Assembly (NCBI RefSeq): GCF_027533845.1
Contig: NZ_JAPZVN010000005.1
Coordinates: 186,001-250,000, forward strand
Reading direction: 5' to 3'
Length of the DNA stretch: 64,000 nt
From: Streptomyces sp. RPT161
GTDB lineage: Bacteria > Actinomycetota > Actinomycetes > Streptomycetales > Streptomycetaceae
The notes below the pieces were generated by a model. It ran no database searches and was not told the origin of the DNA. It saw only the letters and a program-made list of their open reading frames with translations. Position numbers and translations under genes: made by a program. Below, piece by piece: positions 34,888 through 44,084 of this stretch. Position 1 is the first letter of the stretch. Each line of letters starts with the position of its first letter.

Positions 34888-37800
34888 ATGAGCCTGACCG
34901 GTCTGCTCGACGTCGTCACCCAGGATCCCCCCCTCGCCGAGGCGGTAAAAGCCGCAGCTGACGGCAACCGTCCACACCTGGACCTGGTGGGCCCGCCCGG
35001 CGCCCGACCGTTCGTGATCGCCGCCCTGGCGGCCCGCTCCGGCCGCCCCGTACTCGCCGTGACCGCCACCGGCCGGGAGGCCGAGGACCTGGCCGCCGCG
35101 CTGCGCTCGCTGCTGCCGCAGGACGCGGTCGTGGAGTACCCCGCGTGGGAGACGCTCCCGCACGAGCGGCTCTCCCCCCGCTCCGACACCGTCGGCCGCC
35201 GTCTCGCGGTGCTGCGCAGGCTCGCGCACCCCAGCAAGGACGATCCGTCCACCGGCCCGGTCAGCGTCGTGGTCGCCCCCGTACGTTCCGTACTGCAACC
35301 GCAGGTCAAGGGCCTGGGTGACCTGAAGCCGGTGAGCCTGCGCAGCGGCGACACCGCCGACCTCGGCGAGGTCGTGGACGGCCTGGCAGCCGCCGCGTAC
35401 GCCCGTGTCGAACTCGTGGAGAAGCGCGGCGAGTTCGCGGTCCGCGGCGGCATCCTGGACGTCTTCCCGCCCACCGAGGAACATCCGCTGCGGATCGAGT
35501 TCTGGGGCGACGACGTCGAGGAGATCCGTTACTTCAAGGTCGCCGACCAGCGCTCCCTCGAAGTCGCCGAGCACGGCCTGTGGGCCCCGCCGTGCCGTGA
35601 ACTGCTGCTGACCGACGAGGTACGGCGCAGGGCCGCGGAGCTGGCCGAGTCGCAGCCGGGACTCGCCGAACTGCTCGGCAAGATCGCCGAGGGCATCGCG
35701 GTGGAGGGCATGGAGTCGCTCGCCCCGGTGCTGGTGGACGACATGGAGCTGCTGCTGGACGTGATGCCCGCGGGCAGCCTGACCGTCGCCTGCGACCCGG
35801 AGCGGGTGCGTACCCGGGCCGCGGACCTGGTGGCCACCAGCCGGGAGTTCCTGGAGGCGTCCTGGGCCGCGACGGCGGGCGGCGGGCAGGCGCCGATCGA
35901 CCTGGGCGCCGCCTCGCTGTGGTCGCTCGCCGACGTCCGCGACCACGCCCGGGAGATCGGCATGGCGTGGTGGTCGGTCAGCCAGTTCGCCAGTGACGCC
36001 GAACTGGACGACGACACCGTGAAGTTGGGCATGCACGCCCCCGAGACGTACCGCGGGGACAGCGCCCGCGCGCTCGCCGACACCAAGGGCTGGCTGGCCG
36101 ACGGCTGGCGCGCCGTCTACGTCACCGAGGGCCACGGCCCGGCCGCCCGTACCGTCGAGGTGCTGGGCAACGAGGGCATCGCGGCCCGGCTGGACGCGGA
36201 CCTGCCGGGCGCCCCCGAGCCGTCCGTCGTGCACGTCGCCTGCGGATCCATCGAGCACGGCTTCGTGGACCCCGGGTTGAAGCTGGCGGTGCTGACCGAG
36301 ACCGATCTGTCCGGTCAGAAGTCCGCCAGCAAGGACATGGGGCGGATGCCGTCCCGGCGCCGCAAGACCATCGACCCGCTCACCCTCCAGGCCGGGGACT
36401 ACATCGTGCACGAGCAGCACGGCGTGGGCCGCTACGTGGAGATGGTGCAGCGCACCGTGCAGGGCGCCACCCGCGAGTACCTGCTGGTGGAGTACGCCCC
36501 GGCCAAGCGCGGCCAGCCGGGCGACCGTCTCTTCGTGCCCACCGACCAGTTGGAGCAGATCACCAAGTACGTGGGCGGCGAGGCCCCGACGCTGCACCGG
36601 CTCGGCGGCGCCGACTGGACGAAGACCAAGGCGCGGGCGAAGAAGGCGGTCAAGGAGATCGCCGCGGACCTGATCAAGCTGTACTCGGCGCGGATGGCCG
36701 CCCCCGGTCACGCCTTCGGCGCGGACACCCCCTGGCAGCGCGAGCTGGAGGACGCGTTCCCGTACGCCGAGACCCCCGACCAGCTCACCACGATCGCCGA
36801 GGTCAAGGAGGACATGGAGAAGTCGGTCCCGATGGACCGGCTGATCTGCGGCGACGTCGGGTACGGCAAGACCGAGATCGCGGTGAGAGCGGCCTTCAAG
36901 GCGGTGCAGGACGGCAAGCAGGTGGCCGTGCTGGTTCCCACGACTTTGCTGGTCCAGCAGCACTTCGGCACGTTCTCCGAGCGGTACGGCCAGTTCCCGG
37001 TCAACGTGCGGGCGTTGTCCCGGTTCCAGACGGACACCGAGGCGAAGGCGGTGATGGAGGGGCTGAAGGAGGGCTCGGTGGACGTGGTCATCGGCACCCA
37101 CCGGCTGTTCTCCTCCGAGACCAGGTTCAAGGACCTGGGCCTGGTCATCGTGGACGAGGAGCAGCGCTTCGGTGTCGAGCACAAGGAGCAGTTGAAGAAG
37201 CTGCGGGCCAACGTGGACGTGCTGACCATGTCCGCGACGCCGATTCCGCGCACCCTGGAGATGGCGGTCACCGGCATCCGGGAGATGTCCACCATCACCA
37301 CCCCGCCGGAGGAGCGGCACCCGGTGCTGACCTTCGTCGGCCCGTACGAGGAGAAGCAGATCGCGGCGGCGGTCCGCCGTGAACTGCTGCGTGAGGGACA
37401 GGTCTTCTACATCCACAACCGTGTGGAGTCGATCGACCGAGCCGCCGCGCGGCTGCGCGAGATGGTCCCGGAGGCGCGCATCGCCACCGCCCACGGGCAG
37501 ATGGGCGAGCACACGCTGGAGCAGGTGGTGGTCGACTTCTGGGAGAAGAAGTTCGACGTGCTGGTGTCCACCACGATCGTGGAGTCCGGCATCGACATCT
37601 CCAACGCCAACACCCTGATCGTGGAGCGCGGCGACAACTTCGGCCTGTCGCAGCTGCACCAGCTGCGCGGCCGGGTCGGCCGGGGCCGTGAGCGCGGCTA
37701 CGCGTACTTCCTGTACCCGCCGGAGAAGCCGCTGACCGAGACCGCGCACGAGCGGCTGGCGACCATCGCCCAGCACACCGAGATGGGCGCGGGCATGTAC

Positions 37801-38424
37801 GTGGCGATGAAGGACCTGGAGATCCGCGGCGCGGGCAACCTGCTCGGCGGTGAGCAGTCCGGCCACATCGCGGGCGTCGGCTTCGACCTGTACGTACGGA
37901 TGGTGGGCGAGGCGGTCGCCGACTACCGGGCGGCCCTGGAGTCCGGGGAGGCGCAGGAGGAGGCGCCGCTGGAGGTCAAGATCGAACTTCCGGTGGACGC
38001 GCACGTTCCGCATGACTACGCGCCGGGGGAGCGGCTGCGGCTCCAGGCGTACCGTTCGATCGCCGCGGTCAACTCCGAGGACGACATCGCCGCGGTGCGC
38101 GAGGAACTCACCGACCGGTACGGCAAGTTGCCGGAGCCGGTGGAGAACCTGCTGCTGGTCGCCGGGCTGCGGCTGCTGGCCCGGCGGGCCGGTGTCACCG
38201 ACATCACCCTCCAGGGCAACAACATCCGCTTCGGCCCGGTGGAGTTGCGCGAGTCCCAGGAGCTGCGGCTCAAGCGGCTGCACCCGCGCAGCGTCGTCAA
38301 GCCCGCGGTCAAGCAGGTGCTGGTGCCACGCCCGTCGACCGGCACGATCGGCGGCAAGCCGGTGGTGGGCCGTGAACTCCTGCAGTGGACGGCCGAGTTC
38401 CTGACCACGGTGGTGGGCGCCTAG
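34888..38424 (+). CDS. mfd: Transcription-repair coupling factor
   Basis: The 1178-residue DNA translocase removes RNA polymerase stalled at lesions and recruits UvrA. It has the UvrB-like N-terminal homology module (GGILDVFPPTEEHPLRIEFWGDDVEEIRYF), the RNA-polymerase-interacting domain (DYIVHEQHGVGRYVEMVQRTVQG), then the SF2 helicase core with Walker A CGDVGYGKTE (about 653-662), DEEQ (755-758), TATPIPRTLEMA and the TRG motif region (QLRGRVGRGRERGYAYFLYP). A TRCF C-terminal domain follows. The start at 34888 (MSLTGLLDVV) is chosen over a very long upstream frame through the repeat region. It is probably translated from a leaderless mRNA. Confidence 0.97.
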   Translation: MSLTGLLDVVTQDPPLAEAVKAAADGNRPHLDLVGPPGARPFVIAALAARSGRPVLAVTATGREAEDLAAALRSLLPQDAVVEYPAWETLPHERLSPRSDTVGRRLAVLRRLAHPSKDDPSTGPVSVVVAPVRSVLQPQVKGLGDLKPVSLRSGDTADLGEVVDGLAAAAYARVELVEKRGEFAVRGGILDVFPPTEEHPLRIEFWGDDVEEIRYFKVADQRSLEVAEHGLWAPPCRELLLTDEVRRRAAELAESQPGLAELLGKIAEGIAVEGMESLAPVLVDDMELLLDVMPAGSLTVACDPERVRTRAADLVATSREFLEASWAATAGGGQAPIDLGAASLWSLADVRDHAREIGMAWWSVSQFASDAELDDDTVKLGMHAPETYRGDSARALADTKGWLADGWRAVYVTEGHGPAARTVEVLGNEGIAARLDADLPGAPEPSVVHVACGSIEHGFVDPGLKLAVLTETDLSGQKSASKDMGRMPSRRRKTIDPLTLQAGDYIVHEQHGVGRYVEMVQRTVQGATREYLLVEYAPAKRGQPGDRLFVPTDQLEQITKYVGGEAPTLHRLGGADWTKTKARAKKAVKEIAADLIKLYSARMAAPGHAFGADTPWQRELEDAFPYAETPDQLTTIAEVKEDMEKSVPMDRLICGDVGYGKTEIAVRAAFKAVQDGKQVAVLVPTTLLVQQHFGTFSERYGQFPVNVRALSRFQTDTEAKAVMEGLKEGSVDVVIGTHRLFSSETRFKDLGLVIVDEEQRFGVEHKEQLKKLRANVDVLTMSATPIPRTLEMAVTGIREMSTITTPPEERHPVLTFVGPYEEKQIAAAVRRELLREGQVFYIHNRVESIDRAAARLREMVPEARIATAHGQMGEHTLEQVVVDFWEKKFDVLVSTTIVESGIDISNANTLIVERGDNFGLSQLHQLRGRVGRGRERGYAYFLYPPEKPLTETAHERLATIAQHTEMGAGMYVAMKDLEIRGAGNLLGGEQSGHIAGVGFDLYVRMVGEAVADYRAALESGEAQEEAPLEVKIELPVDAHVPHDYAPGERLRLQAYRSIAAVNSEDDIAAVREELTDRYGKLPEPVENLLLVAGLRLLARRAGVTDITLQGNNIRFGPVELRESQELRLKRLHPRSVVKPAVKQVLVPRPSTGTIGGKPVVGRELLQWTAEFLTTVVGA

Positions 38425-38554
38425 CGTTTCCGGTCCGCGGCGGCGCGGCCATCACCGAATGGTGGCCGCGTAGTGGATATCGCCCCCCGGCAGTCCCTAT
38501 CCTCGGTCAGCGCCAGGTCGTGCACTGTCGCTCGATCAACCGCCGGGAGGCACC

Positions 38555-39196
38555 ATGGTCCGCCGTCGTACCGCCACGCTCTCCTTGACCGCCGCCGCTG
38601 TGCTCGCCGCGACGCCGCTGCTCACCTCCTGCGGCGCGGAGCATCCAGGGACGGCGGCCGTGGTCGGGGGGCAGACGATCTCGATGTCCACGTTGCAGTC
38701 GCAGGTCAAGGCGGTGCGCGACGCGCAGGGCGGTTCCGCGCAGACCGCGCAACTGATCGAGTCGACCAGTGATCTGGACCGTACGACGCTGGGCGGCCTG
38801 GTCTTCGACCGGGTGCTGGACACCGCCGCGCGGCAGGCCGGGGTGACCGTCACCCGGGCCGAGGTGCAGCAGGCCCGGTCGGCCGCCGAGGCGCAGGCGG
38901 GCGGTGCGGCGGCGCTGCGCGACCAGTTGCTCCAGCAGTACGCCGTCGCACCGAACGGCATCGACGACTTCTACCGGGTGCAGGCCGAGGCCCAGGCGCT
39001 GGCGCGGAAGCTCGGCGTGGACCTGGCCACCCCCGACGGGCAGGCGGCGGTGACGAAGTCCCTGGTCAAGACCGCCCAGCAGATGCGGGTGGACGTCAAT
39101 CCACGCTACGGCACCTGGAATTCCCAGACCCTGACCATCGGCACGGCCAGCACCCCGTGGCTGCGGCACGCCGTCGCCCCCACACCAGCCGCCTGA
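38555..39196 (+). CDS. SurA N-terminal-like lipoprotein
   Basis: The 213-residue protein has a lipoprotein signal peptide (MVRRRTATLSLTAAAVLAATPLLTSC; the lipobox LTSC puts the modified Cys at 26). A SurA_N-like chaperone domain follows (AAVVGGQTISMSTLQSQVKAV ... LGGLVFDRVLDTAARQAGVTVTRAEVQQA). No parvulin-type PPIase domain follows, so it is a chaperone-only member, probably helping extracytoplasmic folding. The ATG has GGGAGG 6 nt upstream. It lies between mfd and mazG, as in other Streptomyces genomes I recall. Confidence 0.85.
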   Translation: MVRRRTATLSLTAAAVLAATPLLTSCGAEHPGTAAVVGGQTISMSTLQSQVKAVRDAQGGSAQTAQLIESTSDLDRTTLGGLVFDRVLDTAARQAGVTVTRAEVQQARSAAEAQAGGAAALRDQLLQQYAVAPNGIDDFYRVQAEAQALARKLGVDLATPDGQAAVTKSLVKTAQQMRVDVNPRYGTWNSQTLTIGTASTPWLRHAVAPTPAA

Positions 39197-39239
39197 GGTC
39201 GGCCCGGCGCCGCCAGGCACCCCTCGCCCGGGGGTCGAC

Positions 39240-39275
39240 GGCCTCCCCCGGGAAAGCCCCTTCCCAGGGGAGGCC
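39240..39275 (+). terminator. Hairpin between the lipoprotein gene and mazG
   Basis: GGCCTCCCC (39240-39248) pairs with GGGGAGGCC (39267-39275), and an inner GGGAA / TTCCC extends the stem across a C-A mismatch. It starts 44 nt after the lipoprotein stop. Confidence 0.75.
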
Positions 39276-39311
39276 GGGCCACTGCTGACGTCTCAGCGGT
39301 AGCGTCTACGT

Positions 39312-40295
39312 GTGAACGACAACGCCGCCGCTGACGCCCGTCCCGGTCGTCTGGTCCTGCTCACCACCAGTCACCGTGTCGCCCCCGGTCTGCTGTCCTG
39401 GCCCGCCTGGCGGGTCCTGCGGGACGCGGACCTGGTGGTGTGTCCGGACAGCGCGCATCCGCAGCTGCCGTATCTGCGGGAGGCGGGCGTCGAGGTGGAG
39501 CGCTCGGCGCCGACCGGCCGTGAGCTGGTCGACCTGGCGGTCGGCGGCCGCACGGTGGTGGTCATCCCGTCTGCTGACGGCGACTCGTCGCTCACCGACG
39601 AGCTCGCCCGGCTGGCTGGTTCCGGCCGGGTGCGGATGCCGGAGCTGGAGCTGCTGCCCGCCTCGTACGACCTGCCGGGCGCGCGGCTGCTCGACCTGGT
39701 CGCGGTGATGGACCGGATCCGCGCGGAGTGCCCGTGGAGCGGCCGGCAGACCGGTGAGGGCCTGGTGAAGTACCTGATCGAGGAGGCGTACGAACTCGTC
39801 GAGGCGATCGAGGACGGTGACCGGGCGGCGTACCGCGAGGAGCTGGGGGACGTGCTGCTCCAGGTGGTCTTCCACGCCCGGATCGCGCAGGAGGACTCCG
39901 AGGAGCCGTTCTCGATCGACGATGTCGCGGGCACGATCGTGGACAAGCTGATCCGCCGCCATCCGCATGTCTTCGGCGCGGAGAGCGCCGAGACCCCGGA
40001 GGAGGTCAAGGAGCACTGGTTGCGCACCAAGGCCGCGGAGAAGCGCCGCGACTCGGTGACCGACGGCATCCCGCTGGACCAGCCCGCGCTGGCGCTCGCC
40101 GCGAAGCTGGCGGGCCGGGCGCGCACCGGCGGGGTGGCCGCGCCCGCGCCCGCGCACGACTCGGAGGACCTCGGGGACCGGCTGCTCGCCCTGGCCGCCC
40201 TCGCCGAGCGGCAGGGGGTGGATCCGGAGGCAGCGCTGCGCTCCGCCGCCCGTCGGTACCGGGACGCGATCCGAACGGCCGAGCGAACTGAGTGA
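39312..40295 (+). CDS. mazG: MazG-type nucleoside triphosphate pyrophosphohydrolase
   Basis: The 327-residue protein has an N-terminal domain of about 115 residues resembling an SAM-methyltransferase/'tetrapyrrole methylase-like' fragment (GRLVLLTTSHRVAPGLLSWPAWRVLRDADLVV). A MazG domain follows: CPWSGRQTGEGLVKYLIEEAYELVEAIE with the ExxE metal site and EELGDVLLQVVFHARIA with the ExxD site. It hydrolyses NTPs to NMP and pyrophosphate, cleaning the nucleotide pool. The GTG at 39312 has no ribosome binding site; TAGCGT ends 6 nt upstream (39300-39305), so a leaderless mRNA is likely. Confidence 0.9.
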   Translation: MNDNAAADARPGRLVLLTTSHRVAPGLLSWPAWRVLRDADLVVCPDSAHPQLPYLREAGVEVERSAPTGRELVDLAVGGRTVVVIPSADGDSSLTDELARLAGSGRVRMPELELLPASYDLPGARLLDLVAVMDRIRAECPWSGRQTGEGLVKYLIEEAYELVEAIEDGDRAAYREELGDVLLQVVFHARIAQEDSEEPFSIDDVAGTIVDKLIRRHPHVFGAESAETPEEVKEHWLRTKAAEKRRDSVTDGIPLDQPALALAAKLAGRARTGGVAAPAPAHDSEDLGDRLLALAALAERQGVDPEAALRSAARRYRDAIRTAERTE

Positions 40296-40324
40296 TCCGC
40301 CCGGCGTATGGGTAATAAATCCAC

Positions 40325-40687
40325 ATGATGTGGACATTCGGCGCGGAAACCATCGCGGCGGGCTTCATAATCGGCCCGCTGCTGATCGGCATCGGCATTG
40401 TGGTCGCCCTGGCCCTCGTCGGGCTGTTCTACGGACGTCTGCGGCGCGGCCCGGGCCCGGAGCGCACACCGCAGCCCCCGCCGGAGCAGCCGCCACCACG
40501 GGCCCGGGCGTGGGCGACGCCCACAGAGTTCGCCGAGGGCGAGGCCCCGGCGAACCACGGACCCGGGCACCAGGACTCCCAGGTCTCCGAGCCCGAGGAG
40601 GTCAGCCGGGAGCCGGACGAGGTGCCTCGGGACGGCAGGCGGCGCTTGCCGTACGAGCTGCGCGGCTACCCGGGCCCGCGGACCTGA
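40325..40687 (+). CDS. Small membrane protein, DUF6479-like
   Basis: The 120-residue protein has one N-terminal hydrophobic segment (about 8-35, AAGFIIGPLLIGIGIVVALALVGLFYG), then a basic stretch and a long hydrophilic Pro/Glu-rich cytoplasmic tail ending RRLPYELRGYPGPRT. It resembles the Streptomyces DUF6479 family, whose function is unknown. The ATG at 40325 (or 40328) lacks a ribosome binding site; an AT-rich TAATAAAT lies just upstream, so it may be another leaderless start. It sits between mazG and the endonuclease V gene. Confidence 0.72.
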   Translation: MMWTFGAETIAAGFIIGPLLIGIGIVVALALVGLFYGRLRRGPGPERTPQPPPEQPPPRARAWATPTEFAEGEAPANHGPGHQDSQVSEPEEVSREPDEVPRDGRRRLPYELRGYPGPRT

Positions 40688-40729
40688 ACCCGGTACCGCG
40701 CCGACCGCCGAGTGGGTGATCATGGCGGT

Positions 40730-41416
40730 ATGCGCATCGACATACCGCATTCCTGGCCGCGCACCGAGGCCGATGCCATCGCGATCCAGGACCGGCTGCG
40801 CGGCCAGGTGGACCGCGTCGGACCCGGGCCGCGGGAGCCGCGGCTGGTGGCCGGGCTCGACGTGGCGTACGCCGAGGACTCCAACCGGGTGGCCGCCGCC
40901 GTGGTGGTGCTGGACGCCCGGACCCTGGAGGTCGTGGAGCGCGCCACCGCGGTCGGTGACGCCACCTTCCCGTACGTGCCGGGCCTCTTCGCGTTCCGTG
41001 AACTGCCGGTGCTCGTCGAGGCGTTGACCCGGCTGGAGAGCGTTCCGGAACTTCTGCTGTGCGACGGCCAGGGCCTGGCGCATCCGCGCCGCTTCGGGCT
41101 CGCCTGCCATCTGGGGGTGCTCACCGGGATCGCGGCGGCCGGGGTCGCCAAGACCACGTTCGTCGGCGACTACGACGCCGCCGCGCTCGGCCCGCGGCGG
41201 GGTGCGGGCGTCCCGCTCGTCGACGGCGGTGAGACCGTCGGACGCGCGCTGCGCACCAGGGACGGCGTCAAGCCGGTGTACGTCTCCACCGGGCACGGCA
41301 TCGACCTGGACACCGCCTGCCGCCATGTGCTGGCACTCGCCCCGCAGTACCGGCTGCCGCAGACCACCCGGCTCGCCGACCGGCTCAGCCGGGACGTGCT
41401 GCGCGCCGCCCGCTGA
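40730..41416 (+). CDS. nfi: Endonuclease V (deoxyinosine 3' endonuclease)
   Basis: The 228-residue enzyme cuts one nucleotide 3' of deoxyinosine in deaminated DNA, starting alternative excision repair. The family motifs are present: LVAGLDVAYAEDSNR (first catalytic Asp), FPYVPGLFAFRELPVLVEAL, LLLCDGQGLAHPRRFGLACHLGV (second catalytic Asp) and VSTGHGIDLDTACRHVLAL. The ATG at 40730 lies 42 nt after the preceding stop, without a clear ribosome binding site. Confidence 0.92.
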   Translation: MRIDIPHSWPRTEADAIAIQDRLRGQVDRVGPGPREPRLVAGLDVAYAEDSNRVAAAVVVLDARTLEVVERATAVGDATFPYVPGLFAFRELPVLVEALTRLESVPELLLCDGQGLAHPRRFGLACHLGVLTGIAAAGVAKTTFVGDYDAAALGPRRGAGVPLVDGGETVGRALRTRDGVKPVYVSTGHGIDLDTACRHVLALAPQYRLPQTTRLADRLSRDVLRAAR

Positions 41417-41427
41417 CGCCACCGGGT

Positions 41428-41433
41428 TAACGT
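41428..41433 (+). promoter_or_regulatory. Possible -10 box of a leaderless P450 transcript
   Basis: TAACGT ends 6 nt before the GTG at 41440. The intervening GGGGG is too close to the start codon for a normal Shine-Dalgarno. The same hexamer occupies the equivalent place on the minus strand upstream of the gene starting at 63727. Confidence 0.45.
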
Positions 41434-41439
41434 CGGGGG

Positions 41440-42696
41440 GTGACTGACGCATCCGCCCCCGCCCTGTTCACCTGGGAGTTCGCCGCCGATCCCTACCCGG
41501 CGTACGCCTGGCTGCGGGAGCACGCGCCGGTGCACCGCACCACCCTGCCCAGCGGGGTGGAGGCCTGGCTGGTCACCCGGTACCCCGACGCCCGGCAGGC
41601 ACTCGCGGACGCCCGGCTCAGCAAGAACCCCGTCCACCACTCCGAGCGCGCCCACGCCAAGGGCAAGGTCGGCATCCCCGGTGAGCGCAGTGCCGACCTG
41701 ATGACGCACCTGCTGAACATCGACCCGCCGGACCACACCCGGCTGCGCCGCCTGGTCTCCAAGGCGTTCACCCCGCGCCGGGTGGCCGAGTTCGCCCCGC
41801 GGGTAACGGAGTTGACCAATCGCCTCATCGACTCCTTCGCGGCCAGGGGCGAGGCGGACCTGATCCATGAGTTCGCCTTCCCGCTGCCCATCTACGCCAT
41901 CTGCGACCTGCTCGGCGTACCGGCCGAGGACCAGGACGACTTCCGCGACTGGGCGGGCATGATGATCCGGCACGGCGGCGGACCGCGCGGCGGCGTCGCC
42001 CGCTCGGTGAAGAAGATGCGCGCGTACCTGCTGGAGCTCATCCACCGCAAGCGCGCACAGCTCGGTGACGACCTGATCTCCGCCCTGATCAGGGCCAGCG
42101 ACCACGGCGAGCACCTCACCGAGAACGAGGCCGCGGCGATGGCGTTCATCCTGCTGTTCGCCGGTTTCGAGACCACGGTCAACCTCATCGGCAACGGCAC
42201 GTACGCGCTGCTGCGCGATCCGGGGCAACGGCGGCTGCTCCAGGACTCGGTGGGCCGTGGTGAGACGGACCTGCTGGCCACCGCGGTCGAGGAACTGCTG
42301 CGCTACGACGGGCCGGTGGAGTTGGCGACCTGGCGGTTCGCCACCGAACCGCTGACCATCGGCGGCCGGTCGATCGGCACCGGCGACCCGGTGCTGGTGG
42401 TACTGGCCGCCGCCGACCGCGACCCGGAACGCTTCGCCGGTCCCGACACCCTCGACCTGGCCCGGCGCGACAACCCGCATCTGGGATTCGGACACGGCAT
42501 CCACTACTGCCTGGGCGCCCCGCTCGCCCGGCTGGAGGGCCAGACCGCGCTGGCCACCCTGCTCACCCGGCTCCCCGACCTGCAACTCGCCGTGGGTCCA
42601 GAGGAGTTGCGCTGGCGCGGCGGACTGATCATGCGCGGGCTGCGCACCCTTCCGGTCTCCTTCACCGCTGTCCGGGATGTCGTCAACGGGCAATAA
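41440..42696 (+). CDS. Cytochrome P450
   Basis: The 418-residue soluble bacterial P450 has helix C DPPDHTRLRRLVSKAFTPRR, helix I FILLFAGFETTVNLIGNG (oxygen-activation motif AGFETT), helix K ExxR as EELLR, and the haem ligand loop FGHGIHYCLGAPLAR with Cys357. It resembles the CYP107-type family. No ferredoxin, reductase or biosynthetic cluster is adjacent, so the substrate is unknown. The probable start is a leaderless GTG. Confidence 0.94.
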   Translation: MTDASAPALFTWEFAADPYPAYAWLREHAPVHRTTLPSGVEAWLVTRYPDARQALADARLSKNPVHHSERAHAKGKVGIPGERSADLMTHLLNIDPPDHTRLRRLVSKAFTPRRVAEFAPRVTELTNRLIDSFAARGEADLIHEFAFPLPIYAICDLLGVPAEDQDDFRDWAGMMIRHGGGPRGGVARSVKKMRAYLLELIHRKRAQLGDDLISALIRASDHGEHLTENEAAAMAFILLFAGFETTVNLIGNGTYALLRDPGQRRLLQDSVGRGETDLLATAVEELLRYDGPVELATWRFATEPLTIGGRSIGTGDPVLVVLAAADRDPERFAGPDTLDLARRDNPHLGFGHGIHYCLGAPLARLEGQTALATLLTRLPDLQLAVGPEELRWRGGLIMRGLRTLPVSFTAVRDVVNGQ

Positions 42697-42833
42697 GAGC
42701 ATGGAGAATACAGACACCTGACGGGATGTCGGTCAGGCGTGACCTCCACGTGATCTCCACTACATCCGCCCGTGACCGACGCCGTTACGGGCTACGCTCT
42801 GCGCTCGTCCCCGCCGTCGGAGAAAGGCGTCAC

Positions 42834-43901
42834 ATGCTCAGGTCGGGCAACGGTCAGCACCGCAAGCCGCGTCAAGCGCCCGCGTTCGTCGTCACCGCCG
42901 GGGTCACCGGCGCCGGGATCGCGCTGCCGCTGCTCGGCGCCACGGGTGCGCACGCCGCCACCGCCAGCACCTGGGACAAGGTCGCGCAGTGCGAGAGCGG
43001 CGGCATGTGGAGCGCCGACAACGGCAACGGCTCGTACGGCGGACTCCAGATGACCCAGGACACCTGGGAGCGGTTCGGCGGCACGGCCTACGCCGAGCGG
43101 CCCGACCTGGCCAGCCGGCAGCAGCAGATAGCCATCGCCGAGAAGGTGCTGTCCGCCCAGGGCGCCGACACCTGGGGCGGCTGCGCGGTGGACGCGGGCC
43201 TGGCCAGGGGCGGCGCCTCGGCGGAGGTGGACCCGGGCACCCTCGATCCGTCGACGGACGGGTCGTGGAACGACTCCGGCGCGTCCGGTGAATCCGGTTT
43301 GTCCAACTCGCCGGTTCTCGGGGATGGTTCGGGGGTGACGGGTTCTTCCGGTTCATCCAGCTCGTCCACTTCGACCGGTTCGAGTGGGTCCTCCGATTCA
43401 TCTGGTGCGGTGGACGCGTCGGGTACGCCATCGTCCGCCCCGTCCTCCAGTCCCTCGCCCTCTTCTTCCGCTTCGTCCACCCCCTCCTCCTCGGCCAGCA
43501 GCACGCCGTCGCCCTCCGGTGCCGGTGGCGGCGGGCGGCACGCCAAGCCGTCTCCCTCCGCTTCCGGTTCGGCCAGCGCCGACCCCACGGCCTCCGGAAC
43601 GCCCTCCGGAACGCCCTCCGGGGCGCCGTCCAGCGCTCCCGCCGACCCGGCGCCGACTACGTCCGGTGACCGTGGCGGTGACCGCGCCTCACGTGGCGGC
43701 GTCGACGCGCGCCAGCAGGATCCGGGGGTGGGCGGGCAGGAGAGCGGCTCGTACACCGTTCAGCCGGGCGACAACCTTGCGCAAATCGCGACAGACCACT
43801 CGGTGCCCGGAGGCTGGCCGTCGCTCTACGACGCCAACAAGTCCGTGGTGGGCTCCAACCCGGACCTGATCCTGCCCGGACAACAGCTCACTCTTCGTTA
43901 A
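42834..43901 (+). CDS. Resuscitation-promoting factor with Ser/Pro-rich linker and LysM
   Basis: The 355-residue secreted cell-wall hydrolase has a signal peptide ending GATGAHA/ATAS (about 38-42). A lysozyme-like Rpf domain follows (STWDKVAQCESGGMWSADNGNGSYGGLQMTQDTWERFGG, catalytic Glu in QCESGG), then about 170 residues of Ser/Thr/Gly/Pro linker and a C-terminal LysM (GSYTVQPGDNLAQIATDHSVPGGWPSLYDANKSVVG). Rpf enzymes cleave peptidoglycan and promote spore germination. The ATG at 42834 has GGAGAAAGG upstream. The Ser-rich linker uses many TCT, TCA, AGT and GGT codons, unlike its surroundings. Confidence 0.93.
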   Translation: MLRSGNGQHRKPRQAPAFVVTAGVTGAGIALPLLGATGAHAATASTWDKVAQCESGGMWSADNGNGSYGGLQMTQDTWERFGGTAYAERPDLASRQQQIAIAEKVLSAQGADTWGGCAVDAGLARGGASAEVDPGTLDPSTDGSWNDSGASGESGLSNSPVLGDGSGVTGSSGSSSSSTSTGSSGSSDSSGAVDASGTPSSAPSSSPSPSSSASSTPSSSASSTPSPSGAGGGGRHAKPSPSASGSASADPTASGTPSGTPSGAPSSAPADPAPTTSGDRGGDRASRGGVDARQQDPGVGGQESGSYTVQPGDNLAQIATDHSVPGGWPSLYDANKSVVGSNPDLILPGQQLTLR

Positions 43902-44084
43902 ACCTGTGACATACCTCTCCCGGGCCGCTTCGGGCGACGGACCGTCAGCCGTCCGCTTATCCCGTTCCGACCTGCGGATCTGACGTTCCGCTGGTGACGC
44001 GTCAGAAATCCGCCGGTGCCGGGCGGTGTTTGTCAGCCGCCCGGGGGGTGTGTTTAAGGTCGTGACCGCTCGCCACCGCGAGCC

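Noticed and set aside
34870-38283. 1137-residue minus-strand frame over mfd
   Set aside because: Antisense shadow; mfd has every expected motif on the plus strand.
43302-43530. Possible CRISPR-like or tandem DNA repeat in the first rpf gene
   Set aside because: It is a coding Ser/Thr/Pro low-complexity linker in frame between Rpf and LysM domains, with no regular repeat-spacer structure.
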